A stretch of DNA of 64,000 nt from JAGRKR01 sp041397725 (GTDB taxonomy: Bacteria; Pseudomonadota; Alphaproteobacteria; Rhizobiales; Hyphomicrobiaceae), in NCBI GenBank assembly GCA_041397725.1, contig JAWKVZ010000008.1:62001-126000 (forward strand), given 5' to 3'. The position numbers and the translations under genes were made by a program. The notes beneath the pieces were generated by a model, which had not been told where the DNA came from, ran no database searches, and worked only from the letters and a program-made list of their open reading frames with translations. Shown here one piece after another: positions 9,258-17,233 of this stretch (position 1 is the first letter of the stretch; the number at the start of each line of letters is the position of its first letter).

Positions 9258-9288
9258 CCCCGGATCGGCGCTGATGCGCCGTCCGGGG
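9258..9288. other. Strong hairpin between serS and surE
   Basis: CCCCGGA-T-CGGCGC and GCGCCG-TCCGGGG form a 13-bp stem with one bulged base and a TGAT loop. No T-run follows, so it is not a classical terminator. It lies in the 181-bp serS-surE gap, 75 bp before the surE start. Confidence 0.45.
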
Positions 9289-9362
9289 ACGCAACAACAG
9301 CGGCGCACCTCGAGCCAAGACCTCAGCGGTCGAGGCCGCGCTAGTCAGAAGGTCGGAGCCAC

Positions 9363-10130
9363 ATGCGCATACTCGTGACCAACGACGACGGCATCGATGC
9401 GCCGGGACTGCACGCGCTGCGCCAGATCGCGGCGGGGCTCTCGGACGACGTCTGGGTGGTGGCGCCGGAGACCAATCACTCGGGCGCCGGCCACTCGCTG
9501 TCACTGCACGAGCCCTTGCGCCTGCGCCAGCTCGACGCGCGCAGCTACGCCGTGCGCGGCACACCGACCGATTCCGTCATCATGGGCGTGCGTCACATCC
9601 TCAAGGAGAAGCGGCCGGATCTCATCCTCTCCGGCGTCAACCGCGGCGCCAACATGGCCGAGGACGTCACCTACTCCGGCACCATCGCCGCCTGCTTCGA
9701 GGGCACGCTGATCGGCATCCGCTCGATCGCCATGAGCCTGTCGTTCGGCTTCGAGACCTCGCGCGATACGCCGCGCTGGGAGACGCCGATCGCGCACGGG
9801 GCCGGCGTCGTGCGCAAGCTGCTCGCCGTCGAGTGGCCGGCGAACGTGCTCATGAACGTGAACTTCCCGGATCGCCTGCCCGACCAGGTGGCCGGCATCC
9901 GCGTCACCAGCCAGGGGCGCCGCGACCAGGACCTGCTCGCCATCGACGAGCGCCAGGACACCTGGGGCAATCCCTATTACTGGCTCGGCTACTCGCGCCG
10001 CCGCTCCAATCCTGGCCCCGGCACCGACCTCGAGGCCGTCTACTCCGGCCACATCTCGGTGACGCCGCTCTACCTGAACCTCACCTACAAGCCGATGCAG
10101 GACACGTTGCAGGCCGCGCTCGACGCGTGA
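9363..10130 (+). CDS. surE: 5'-nucleotidase SurE
   Basis: SurE is a metal-dependent phosphatase of nucleoside 5'- and 3'-monophosphates and short polyphosphate. The start MRILVTNDDGIDAPG carries the metal-binding Asp pair, followed by VVAPETNHSGAGHSL, the SGVNRGANMAEDVTYSGTIAA-type metal/active site loop, and MNVNFPD. The 255-residue length is normal. It forms the usual surE-pcm pair with the next gene. Confidence 0.95.
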   Translation: MRILVTNDDGIDAPGLHALRQIAAGLSDDVWVVAPETNHSGAGHSLSLHEPLRLRQLDARSYAVRGTPTDSVIMGVRHILKEKRPDLILSGVNRGANMAEDVTYSGTIAACFEGTLIGIRSIAMSLSFGFETSRDTPRWETPIAHGAGVVRKLLAVEWPANVLMNVNFPDRLPDQVAGIRVTSQGRRDQDLLAIDERQDTWGNPYYWLGYSRRRSNPGPGTDLEAVYSGHISVTPLYLNLTYKPMQDTLQAALDA

Positions 10131-10242
10131 GCCGTGCGCACGACGCCGGCCGTTTGACCTCGCGCAACGAGGCGCGCGCTGATCCGCGATACATGGCGAG
10201 CCATGGGGGATGTCGGGCCGCGGGCGGCCCGGGAGGTCTGCC

Positions 10243-10917
10243 ATGGCTGCGTTTCACCAACCGAAGTCGTCGAACGAGCTCGTGGCCGCGCTGAGGCGCC
10301 GGGGGATCGGCGACGAGCGCGTACTCGCCGCCATGGCGCGCGTGCCGCGCGATCGCTTCGTGCCCGCTGATCTCGTCGAGGAGGCATGGTGGGACGTCGC
10401 GCTGCCGCTCCACGAGGGGCAGACGATCTCGCAGCCCTTCATCGTCGCCTACATGACGGCGGCACTCCGCGTCGAGCCGCATCACAGTGTTCTCGAGATC
10501 GGTACGGGTTCCGGCTATCAAGCCGCCGTATTGTCGCATCTCAGCCGTCAAGTTCACACAATCGAGCGGTATGCATCGCTTCATGAGGAAGCGATTGCGA
10601 GGTTTGCGGCACTAGGCATCACCAACATCACGGCCCGTGTCGGCGATGGACGCGAAGGCTGGCCGGAAGCGGCACCGTTCGACCGGATCATGGTGACCGC
10701 GGCGGCCCGCGAGCTGCCGAGACAACTGATGGACCAGCTCGCACCCGGCGGGATCATGGTCCTACCGCTCGGCGCTCGGTCTGAGGAGCAGTACCTTTAT
10801 CGCCTGCGCAAAACCGGCGAGCCCCAGGAAGCGGGGACCGGCAGCGGCGCAGACGACGAGGGCGGCGGCTTCCGTCAGGAGCGTCTGCTCCCCGTGCGGT
10901 TCGTACCGTTGCTCTGA
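10243..10917 (+). CDS. pcm: Protein-L-isoaspartate O-methyltransferase
   Basis: PCMT repairs isoaspartyl damage in aging proteins by SAM-dependent methylation. The product contains the family signatures RVPRDRFVP, QTISQPFIVAYM, the SAM-binding loop VLEIGTGSGYQAAVLS, VHTIERY and DRIMVTAAA. The ATG at 10243 is preferred over an upstream in-frame start at 10210 because GGGAGG lies directly upstream; it gives 224 residues. An acidic Gly-rich stretch near the C-terminus (GTGSGADDEGGG) is a small insertion. Confidence 0.93.
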   Translation: MAAFHQPKSSNELVAALRRRGIGDERVLAAMARVPRDRFVPADLVEEAWWDVALPLHEGQTISQPFIVAYMTAALRVEPHHSVLEIGTGSGYQAAVLSHLSRQVHTIERYASLHEEAIARFAALGITNITARVGDGREGWPEAAPFDRIMVTAAARELPRQLMDQLAPGGIMVLPLGARSEEQYLYRLRKTGEPQEAGTGSGADDEGGGFRQERLLPVRFVPLL

Positions 10918-10991
10918 GGGCGCCTGCCCGAGGGGCGGTGACTGGTCTGCACGTCTTGTGACGCACCCAACCAGATGGGGACCCGATTGCG

Positions 10992-11007
10992 TTAAGCGGC
11001 TGTTAAC
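10992..11007. promoter_or_regulatory. CtrA-type box upstream of LysM/M23 gene
   Basis: TTAA-GCGGCTG-TTAAC is a perfect match to the alphaproteobacterial CtrA consensus TTAA-N7-TTAAC. A further TTAAC occurs at 11017-11021 with non-consensus spacing. The box lies 43 bp before the start of the LysM/M23 lipoprotein gene, which would place envelope remodelling under cell-cycle control. Motif match only. Confidence 0.6.
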
Positions 11008-11049
11008 CCATGGCCGTTAACACTGAGATCGGGTGTAGAGGTGTATCAC

Positions 11050-12579
11050 ATGTATCGGTCTCAGCGTACTTGTCGTGCATTGGGCGGCGTGGGCAGACGG
11101 GCTCTCGCTGGTTCAGTCGTTGTCGCGTCCGTCATTGCAGGTGGCTGCAGCGCCGACGTGGCTCGTTTCGACTTCCCGGCCATGAAGCTGACGGAAGGCC
11201 AGGGCCGCCAGCCGCCGGCACCGCAACGCTCCATCTACGACACCGAGCCCGGCTATCCCGCGCGCCCGGACGTCGAGGCGGCACCGCTGCCGGCGCCGCG
11301 TACGCCGGCTTACACGCCGCGATCCTACACACCACCGCCGAGCCCGCCGCGTGGCGCCTATCGCGCCCCGAGCTTCCGTGACGGTCCGGACGGCCCACCG
11401 CCGGCAGGCGCGGCGCCGCGCGTGACGATGGCGCCGCCGGTCGATCCGCCGGCGCGTCCGATGGCGCGTTGGCAGCCGAGCGCCCGCCCGTACTCCGCCG
11501 CGCCGCCGGCCGCGACCCCCGCAACCCCTTCCTATCGCGAGCCCCCGATAACGACGCGCGAGGCCGCGCCGCCCGCGCGCAGTGGAGAAGGCCGCACGCA
11601 CGAGGTGCGCTCCGGCGATACGCTCTATGGCCTCTCACGGCGCTATCGCGTGGCCGTCTCCGTTCTCATGTCCGCCAACAATCTGACGAGCCCCACCATC
11701 CGGCCCGGCCAGAAGCTCGTCATCCCTGGTCGCGGCAGCGCCCGCCCGACGGCAAGCACTCCGGTCGAGCCCGCCCGCCCGCAGCGCACGGCGCTGGCGC
11801 CGCCGAGGGCCACTCCGCGTGCCGTGCCTCCCGTGAGCACGCCGGCCGGCGAAGGGACCTATACCGTGCAGCCCGGTGACTCGCTCTATCGCATCGCCCG
11901 TCGCCTGAAGGTGACGAGCATGGCGCTGCAGCGCGAGAACGCCATCACCGATCCGACCAAGCTGAAGCCCGGCATGGTTCTGAAGATCCCGGGCAAGGCG
12001 ACCGCCGCGCGCCGGCCGCTCGAGCGCCGTCCGGAAAGCCCGGCGACCGTTCAGCCGGCGAGCACCAAGCCGGACACGCCGATCCGCGTGATCCAGACGC
12101 GTCCCGTGATCATCCCGGGCCGTGGCGCGCCTGCCGAGGCAGCGCCGCAGCCCAAGCGGGAGAAGATGGCCGCCCTGCCACGCAGCAAGCCGGCGACCGG
12201 CGGCGCGCATTTCCGCTGGCCGGTGCAGGGCAAGGTCGTGCAGAAGTTCGGCCCGCGTCCCGACGGCTCGCACAGCGACGGCATAGATCTGGCCGTGCCG
12301 CCCGGCACCGACGTGGTCGCCGCCGACGCCGGCGAGGTCGCCTACTCCGGCAACGAGCTGGCGGGCTACGGCAACCTCGTGCTGATCCGGCATACCAACG
12401 GCTGGGTTTCGGCCTATGCCCACAACGACAAGCTGCTCGTCAAGCGCGGCGACAAGGTGCGCCGCGGCCAGCTCATCGCCAAGTCCGGCACGAGCGGCGG
12501 CATCTCCCAGCCCAAGCTGCATTTCGAGCTGCGCCAGGGCTCGAAGCCTGTCGATCCGCTGCCCTACCTGGCCCGCTGA
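11050..12579 (+). CDS. Lipoprotein with two LysM domains and an M23/LytM domain (NlpD-like)
   Basis: A signal peptide ending in a lipobox-like AGGC marks it as a probable outer-membrane lipoprotein. A Pro-rich segment is followed by two LysM peptidoglycan-binding domains (HEVRSGDTLYGLSRRY; YTVQPGDSLYRIARRL) and a C-terminal M23 domain (HSDGIDLAVPPGTDVV, GYGNLVLIRH, KLHFELRQG). The first zinc motif HxxxD is present, but the second HxH is KLH, missing one His, as in NlpD-type LytM factors that activate amidases rather than cutting peptidoglycan themselves. The ATG at 11050 is preferred to a GTG at 11041 because AGAGG lies eight bases before it; this gives 509 residues. NlpD-like amidase activator is the best reading. 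Confidence 0.85.
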   Translation: MYRSQRTCRALGGVGRRALAGSVVVASVIAGGCSADVARFDFPAMKLTEGQGRQPPAPQRSIYDTEPGYPARPDVEAAPLPAPRTPAYTPRSYTPPPSPPRGAYRAPSFRDGPDGPPPAGAAPRVTMAPPVDPPARPMARWQPSARPYSAAPPAATPATPSYREPPITTREAAPPARSGEGRTHEVRSGDTLYGLSRRYRVAVSVLMSANNLTSPTIRPGQKLVIPGRGSARPTASTPVEPARPQRTALAPPRATPRAVPPVSTPAGEGTYTVQPGDSLYRIARRLKVTSMALQRENAITDPTKLKPGMVLKIPGKATAARRPLERRPESPATVQPASTKPDTPIRVIQTRPVIIPGRGAPAEAAPQPKREKMAALPRSKPATGGAHFRWPVQGKVVQKFGPRPDGSHSDGIDLAVPPGTDVVAADAGEVAYSGNELAGYGNLVLIRHTNGWVSAYAHNDKLLVKRGDKVRRGQLIAKSGTSGGISQPKLHFELRQGSKPVDPLPYLAR

Positions 12580-12607
12580 GCGCTGCTCGCCGGAGCGTTG
12601 CAATGCG

Positions 12608-12635
12608 AGGGCCGGTTCCGCCAGGAGCCGGCCCT
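12608..12635. terminator. Intrinsic terminator between convergent genes
   Basis: AGGGCCGG...CCGGCCCT with TTCC/GGA inner pairing gives a stem of about 11 bp with a four-base loop, followed by TTTCG. It lies 29 bp after the LysM/M23 stop and 32 bp before the end of the convergent cytochrome b561 gene. Confidence 0.75.
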
Positions 12636-12666
12636 TTCGCTATGACGACGCCGCATCGTCAGGCCC

Positions 12667-13905
12667 TCAGAGGCGATCACATTCGAGGTGCATGCTCACC
12701 TCGACCGCGCGCGCGATGACGAGGCCGGCGATCGGCGCGTCCGGCCCGACACCGTAGGCGAGGCGGTCGAGCGACAGGCGTCCCGTGGCCACCGCGCGTG
12801 TGCCCGTGACGGCGAGCGTGAACGGCAGGGTCACGGGCAGCGTGCGCCCCTTGAGCGTGAGCGTGCCGGTGAGCACGTAGGTTCCGTCCGGTTGGCGTGC
12901 GATCCTGTCCGCGACGAGCCGGGCCTCGGGATGGCGCGTGCTGTCGAACCACGCCTCGTCGGCGAGGGCCTGGTCGACATCCGGATTGCCGGTTCTGGCG
13001 GTGGCGGTCGCGATGGTGGCGCGCACGCTGGCGCCGGCGGGGTTCTGCGGATCGAGGCGGATCTCGGTCGTGAAGCCGCCGAAGCGGCCGGTGATGGTCT
13101 GGCCGCCGGCCTCGACTTTGAAGGCGAGCGTGCTCTTGGCCGCATCGAGCCGCCACAGCGGCGCTTCGGATGCCGCCACGGCCGGCTGGGCGACGGCGTA
13201 GAAGCCCGCCAGACACATGAGCGCGACAGCGCCGGCAGGCCCGCCGCGCCACGGCAGCATGCGCGCGAGAACGTCGTCCTTCCTGCTGAGCCGGTGCCGT
13301 ATGGCGGCGGCGATGTGCAAGACGACCAGCGCCAGGATCGCCAGCCCCGTCAGCAGGTGCAGGAGCTTGAAGAAGGCTTCGAGCGGTCGGCGCTCCGCCA
13401 CCGTCAGCTCGGCCAGCACCGGCAGGTGCGGAATGGCAAGGGTGCCGAAGAGCTTGGTCGGCACCGCGAACGTCGCGGACGAGACCAGCAGCCAGCCCGT
13501 GACAGGCATGGCGAGCAGCAGGGCATAGAGGAAGAGGTGGGTCGCATGGGCGGCGAAGCGTTCGATGAATGGCATGCTCTCCGGCAGCGGCGGCGGCCGG
13601 TGCCGCATGCGCCACACGACGCGCATCACCATCAGGGCGAGCACGACGAGGCCGAGCGATTTGTGGAGCTGGTAGAGCGAGAACTTGAGCTCAAGCGGCA
13701 GGCCGAGCCGCTTCATGGCGAAGCCGAGCGCCAGCAGCGCGAGCACGCACCCCGCCACAAGCCAGTGCAGCAGTTTGGCAGTCAGCGTGTAGCGCGCCGG
13801 CGCCTGTGGCGACGGTAGCCCGGCCAGGCGCGCCTTGCGCCGTTCCTCCGCCTCGCGACGGGCTCGTGCCGCGAGACGGATGATGATGCCGCCCGTCCTC
13901 GTCAT
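12667..13905 (-). CDS. Cytochrome b561-YceI fusion protein
   Basis: The N-terminal half (about 40-220) is a cytochrome b561-type four-helix domain with likely heme histidines in LLHWLVAG, YQLHKSLGL, ATHLFLY and LLHLLTG. A fifth hydrophobic segment (AVALMCLAGFYAVAQP) leads to a C-terminal periplasmic YceI domain (about 235-412: FKVEAGGQTITGRFGGF, TRHPEARLVADRI, LTGTLTLKGRTLPV). YceI proteins are lipocalin-like and bind isoprenoid quinone-type ligands, so a membrane electron carrier coupled to a quinone or lipid shuttle is inferred. The two halves are usually separate adjacent genes. The ATG at 13905 is chosen because GAGGAG lies eight bases before it; a GTG at 13914 is also possible. Confidence 0.88.
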   Translation of the reverse strand: MTRTGGIIIRLAARARREAEERRKARLAGLPSPQAPARYTLTAKLLHWLVAGCVLALLALGFAMKRLGLPLELKFSLYQLHKSLGLVVLALMVMRVVWRMRHRPPPLPESMPFIERFAAHATHLFLYALLLAMPVTGWLLVSSATFAVPTKLFGTLAIPHLPVLAELTVAERRPLEAFFKLLHLLTGLAILALVVLHIAAAIRHRLSRKDDVLARMLPWRGGPAGAVALMCLAGFYAVAQPAVAASEAPLWRLDAAKSTLAFKVEAGGQTITGRFGGFTTEIRLDPQNPAGASVRATIATATARTGNPDVDQALADEAWFDSTRHPEARLVADRIARQPDGTYVLTGTLTLKGRTLPVTLPFTLAVTGTRAVATGRLSLDRLAYGVGPDAPIAGLVIARAVEVSMHLECDRL

Positions 13906-14049
13906 CGTGCGCACTCCTCGACAACGCTACGTCAGAACCCGCAGCCGCCTCCCTGCTGGAGGCCCGTCGATCACACGGCAACTCAAGAGCCTCAGGCGTC
14001 GATCATGCTGTCAACGGCAGCGCGCTGCGCCGCCAGCGCTTGCGGCTTC

Positions 14050-14490
14050 TCACCACTTGCCAGTGTTGGGCATCGACTTCCAGGGCTCGGCGGGCGTCAG
14101 GGCCTCGCCCTTCTGCAGGAGCTCGATCGAGATGTTGTCCGGCGAGCGGATGAAGGCCATGCGGCCGTCGCGCGGCGGCCGGTTGATGGTGATGCCGGCA
14201 TCCTGCAGGCGCTTGCAGGTGGCATGGATGTCGTCCACCACGAAGGCCAGATGGCCGAAGTTGCGCCCTTCGCCGTAGACCTCGGGCTCCCAATTGTAGG
14301 TGAGCTCGAGCAGCGGCGCCCGCTCCGCGCGTCCGCGCTCCTCGTCCTCCGGCGCGGCGAGGAAGATCAACGTGAACTTGCCGGCCGCGTTCTCGACGCG
14401 CCGCACCTCGCGCATGCCGAGCTTGTTGCAGTAGAAATCCAGGCTCTGCTCGATATTGCTGATGCGCACCATGGTGTGCAGGTACTTCAT
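14050..14490 (-). CDS. gloA: Lactoylglutathione lyase (glyoxalase I)
   Basis: GloA isomerises the methylglyoxal-glutathione hemithioacetal to S-lactoylglutathione. The protein starts MKYLHTMVRISN and has the four metal-ligand regions of the GloA type: His in YLHTMVRI, Glu in LLELTYNW, His in FGHLAFVVDD and Glu in SIELLQ. The ATG at 14490 has AGGAG upstream and gives 146 residues; a longer frame from 14526 adds 12 residues with no family match. It is transcribed divergently from the sirtuin gene across an 87-bp gap. Confidence 0.9.
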   Translation of the reverse strand: MKYLHTMVRISNIEQSLDFYCNKLGMREVRRVENAAGKFTLIFLAAPEDEERGRAERAPLLELTYNWEPEVYGEGRNFGHLAFVVDDIHATCKRLQDAGITINRPPRDGRMAFIRSPDNISIELLQKGEALTPAEPWKSMPNTGKW

Positions 14491-14577
14491 GTCGGCTCCT
14501 CGTCGATTTCGGCTGTGGACTGCCACGATTGCCCGCCATTATCCGCGCTGGGACCGACAAAGCAACGGTGGAGAGGC

Positions 14578-15390
14578 ATGGCAGGGGGCGAGCAGGGGCA
14601 GGTCGAGCAACTGGCGGACTGGCTGCGCTGGGCCAAGCGGGCCGTGGCGTTCACGGGCGCCGGCATCAGCACCGAGTGTGGAATCCCCGATTTCCGCAGT
14701 CCCGGCGGCATCTGGACGCGGATGCAACCGATCGATTTCCGCGATTATGTCACGCGCGCGGACATGCGGCGAGAGGCTTGGCGGCGGAAGCGCGAGATGC
14801 AGCCGCTGTTCGCCGCCGCCCGGCCGGGCGCGGTGCACCGCCTCCTGGCGGACCTGATCGCCCGCGGTCGGCTCAAGGCCATTGTCACGCAGAACATCGA
14901 CAACCTGCACCAGACCTCCGGCGTGCCCGAGGAGCGGATCATCGAGCTGCATGGCAACGGCAGCTATGCGCACTGCCTGTCCTGCGGGGTGCGCTACGAG
15001 CAGGCCTGGATCGATGCCCGCATGGCGCCGGACTTCTCCGTACCGGACTGCGAGGCGTGCGGCGGCCTCATCAAGACCGCGACGATCTCGTTCGGCCAGC
15101 CGATGCCGGCAGAGGCCATGCGCCGCGCCACGCTGGAGGCCGAAACGAGCGACCTGTTCGTGGTGCTGGGGAGCTCCCTCGTGGTCTATCCGGCGGCCGG
15201 CCTGCCCATCACCGCCAAACGGCACGGCGCCCGCCTCGTCATCGTCAACCGCGAGCCGACGGAACTGGACGATCTGGCGGACCTCGTCATCAACGCGGAG
15301 CTCGGGGCCGTGGCGCAGAGCCTGGCCGGTCATCTGGCTCCTCCCGGCGTTGCGTCCGGCGGGCGGCAGGATGCCGCAGATGGGTGTTGA
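14578..15390 (+). CDS. NAD-dependent protein deacylase, sirtuin (Sir2/CobB family)
   Basis: Sirtuins remove acyl groups from lysines using NAD. Visible motifs are FTGAGISTECGIPDFRSP (NAD loop, 25-42), TQNIDNLH (104-111), catalytic His125 in IELHG, a zinc knuckle with C133-x2-C136 and C158-x2-C161, and VVLGSSLVVYPAAGLP. The ATG at 14578 gives 270 residues and follows a weak GAGAGG; the frame is open further upstream but that part is antisense to gloA. CobB-like by length, but the exact subclass is not fixed. Confidence 0.9.
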   Translation: MAGGEQGQVEQLADWLRWAKRAVAFTGAGISTECGIPDFRSPGGIWTRMQPIDFRDYVTRADMRREAWRRKREMQPLFAAARPGAVHRLLADLIARGRLKAIVTQNIDNLHQTSGVPEERIIELHGNGSYAHCLSCGVRYEQAWIDARMAPDFSVPDCEACGGLIKTATISFGQPMPAEAMRRATLEAETSDLFVVLGSSLVVYPAAGLPITAKRHGARLVIVNREPTELDDLADLVINAELGAVAQSLAGHLAPPGVASGGRQDAADGC

Positions 15391-15794
15391 TAACCCGAGC
15401 CGGGGGACGTTTCGCGCCTTCGGCTCGAAACGCGAATCACACCCTCTCGGGCCTTGCGAATCAATGCACTGACCCAGGCGTGTGAACTGCGGTCAATTGG
15501 TCGTCATAATCAAGTTATCCCGGTTGCATTCCTGCACCAGTTTGGGGCTCGAATGCAGTTATTCGAAAACGACAATAGTCGAGTAAATATCAATGCTTTC
15601 AGTCTTGTATCCAGTCATGTGAGCGTCGTATCGCATGATCGTGCGGCCCTGTCGCACAGCTGCCGAGTTGCAGGGGGCTGGCCAACCGATCCGAGGGTGC
15701 TATGTTCGCCCCGCTGAGTGCTTGGTTGTGTGACTGGAGAGGGCAAGACCGGTCGCCACCGAGAGTAGGTTTTGTAAACAGGAGCGGGAACAGG
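15391..15794 (+). other. 404-bp gene-free region upstream of the cold-shock gene
   Basis: No gene can be supported here. The segment from about 15480 to 15620 is clearly richer in A and T than its surroundings. It probably holds the promoter and a long leader of the downstream cold-shock-domain gene, in line with the long 5' leaders known for csp mRNAs. No specific RNA fold is claimed. Confidence 0.4.
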
Positions 15795-16400
15795 ATGATG
15801 GGGGACGAGACACCGAGCAATCCGTACGACAGCGAGGGAGTACATCCCGACGAGGTGCGTGCGGACGAGCCAGGCTTGGAGGTTTTCGAGGTGTCGGGAG
15901 CCATCAAGTGGTATGATGCATCCAAGGGCTACGGATTCATCGTGCCGGACAACGGGCTGCCGGATATTCTTCTGCACGTCACGTGCCTGAGAGCCGGTGG
16001 CTATCAGACCGCCTACGAGGGGGCGAGGGTCCACTGCCAGGTCATGCGCAGGCCGCGGGGGCTGCAAGCCTTCCGCATTTTGAGCATCGACGAGAGCACT
16101 GCGGTGCACCCGTCCCAGCTTCCCCAGCGTACCCACGTCGTCGTGAACGCCGAGAGCGGCTGGGAGCGCGCGATGGTGAAGTGGTTCAACCGCGTGCGGG
16201 GCTTCGGCTTCCTCACGCGCGGCGACGGCACGCCGGACATCTTCGTACACATGGAAACCTTGCGCCGGTTCGGGTTCACCGAACTGCGTCCTGGACAGAT
16301 GGTCTACGTGCGCTGGGGCCATGGCTCGAAGGGCTGCATGGCGGCGGATATCAAGCCCGAAGGTGGCACGCCCACCGGGGGCTTACCGCCCTCGCATTGA
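15795..16400 (+). CDS. Protein with two cold-shock domains
   Basis: Cold-shock domains bind single-stranded nucleic acid and melt RNA structure. This 201-residue protein has a first CSD around 34-100 (GAIKWYDASKGYGFIVPD, DILLHV) and a second around 128-195 (MVKWFNRVRGFGFLTRGDG, DIFVHMETL). Each has recognisable RNP1-like (KGYGFI, RGFGFL) and RNP2-like (ILLHV, IFVHM) motifs. Tandem-CSD proteins of this length are typical of Alphaproteobacteria. Two adjacent ATG codons (15795, 15798) follow GGAG; an upstream in-frame ATG at 15702 is less likely. The DUF192 gene follows 16 bp later. Confidence 0.9.
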   Translation: MMGDETPSNPYDSEGVHPDEVRADEPGLEVFEVSGAIKWYDASKGYGFIVPDNGLPDILLHVTCLRAGGYQTAYEGARVHCQVMRRPRGLQAFRILSIDESTAVHPSQLPQRTHVVVNAESGWERAMVKWFNRVRGFGFLTRGDGTPDIFVHMETLRRFGFTELRPGQMVYVRWGHGSKGCMAADIKPEGGTPTGGLPPSH

Positions 16401-16416
16401 CCTCGCTTTGAGGTCC

Positions 16417-16902
16417 ATGCCGACACTTTTTCTCGGGAGCAGGGCCATCATGGCCCTGCTTCTGTTGTTTCTGGGGGCTGTCATGGCGTTGCGGATCGAT
16501 GCGGCGGCCGCCGATCTCAGGCGTGACACGCTCGTCATCGAGACGCGCAAGGGGCCGCAGAGCTTCGTCATCGAAGTCGCGGAGACGCCCGAGCAGAAGC
16601 AGATGGGACTGATGTTCCGGCGCAGCCTGGCGCGCGGTCACGGCATGCTGTTTCCGCACGAGCCGCCGCAGATCATCACGATGTGGATGCGCAATACCTA
16701 CATCTCCCTGGACATGGTCTTCATCGGCAAGGACGGCCGCGTGACGCGGATCGCCGAGCGGACGGAGCCCTTTTCCGAGCGCACGATCTCTTCGGAATCG
16801 CTGGCGGCCGCCGTCCTCGAGATCGGTGGCGGCGAGGCGGAGCGCCTCGGCATCCGTGAGGGTGATCTGGTGCGCCACGCCCTGTTCGGCACGGCGAAAT
16901 AG
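16417..16902 (+). CDS. DUF192 secreted protein
   Basis: The 161-residue product has an N-terminal signal-like segment (MALLLLFLGAVMALRIDAAAA) and a DUF192 domain: ETPEQKQMGLMFRRSL, GMLFPHEPPQIITMWMRNTYI, SLDMVFIGKDG and VLEIGGGEAERLGI. The family is exported or periplasmic and of unsettled function. The ATG at 16417 is preferred over the open upstream frame because it places the signal segment near the N-terminus. It is probably cotranscribed with the cold-shock gene. Confidence 0.85.
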   Translation: MPTLFLGSRAIMALLLLFLGAVMALRIDAAAADLRRDTLVIETRKGPQSFVIEVAETPEQKQMGLMFRRSLARGHGMLFPHEPPQIITMWMRNTYISLDMVFIGKDGRVTRIAERTEPFSERTISSESLAAAVLEIGGGEAERLGIREGDLVRHALFGTAK

Positions 16903-16984
16903 CGCCGGTTGGGCTTGGCGCCGGCGGGGGCAGAGCCTTTGCGTCCGCGCTGACAGATGATAGAAGGCACGAGTCCGCGGTCGT

Positions 16985-17061
16985 CGGGGCATAGCTCAGC
17001 CTGGTAGAGCACCTGCTTTGGGAGCAGGGGGTCGCGTGTTCGAATCACGCTGCCCCGACCA
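16985..17061 (+). tRNA. tRNA-Pro (anticodon TGG)
   Basis: The 77-nt sequence folds as a cloverleaf: acceptor CGGGGCA/TGCCCCG, D arm with AGCTCAGCCTGGTAGAGC, anticodon stem CCTGC/GCAGG with loop TTTGGGA (TGG at 34-36), T loop TTCGAAT, discriminator A and an encoded CCA. It sits at the border between core genes and the parA-TIR segment, a typical position for islands. Confidence 0.96.
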
Positions 17062-17233
17062 CGACTTCAAAGACTTGGCCGATTTGGAAGGCGATGGACG
17101 GGTGAACCCGGCAGGCGGCCTGCCACTTTCGCGTTCTGTTCCCGTTCGCTTTACATCATCGACGAGCGTGTTGATAGCGGCCTCGCCGGGGCGCCGCTGG
17201 CGCTCAGGCGTGTGTCGGCAAGGCCACCCCGCC

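Noticed and set aside
16698..17048. Minus-strand peptides ending near tRNA-Pro with text like RDSNTRPPAPKAGALPG
   Set aside because: This is the well-known spurious translation of the antisense strand of a tRNA gene.
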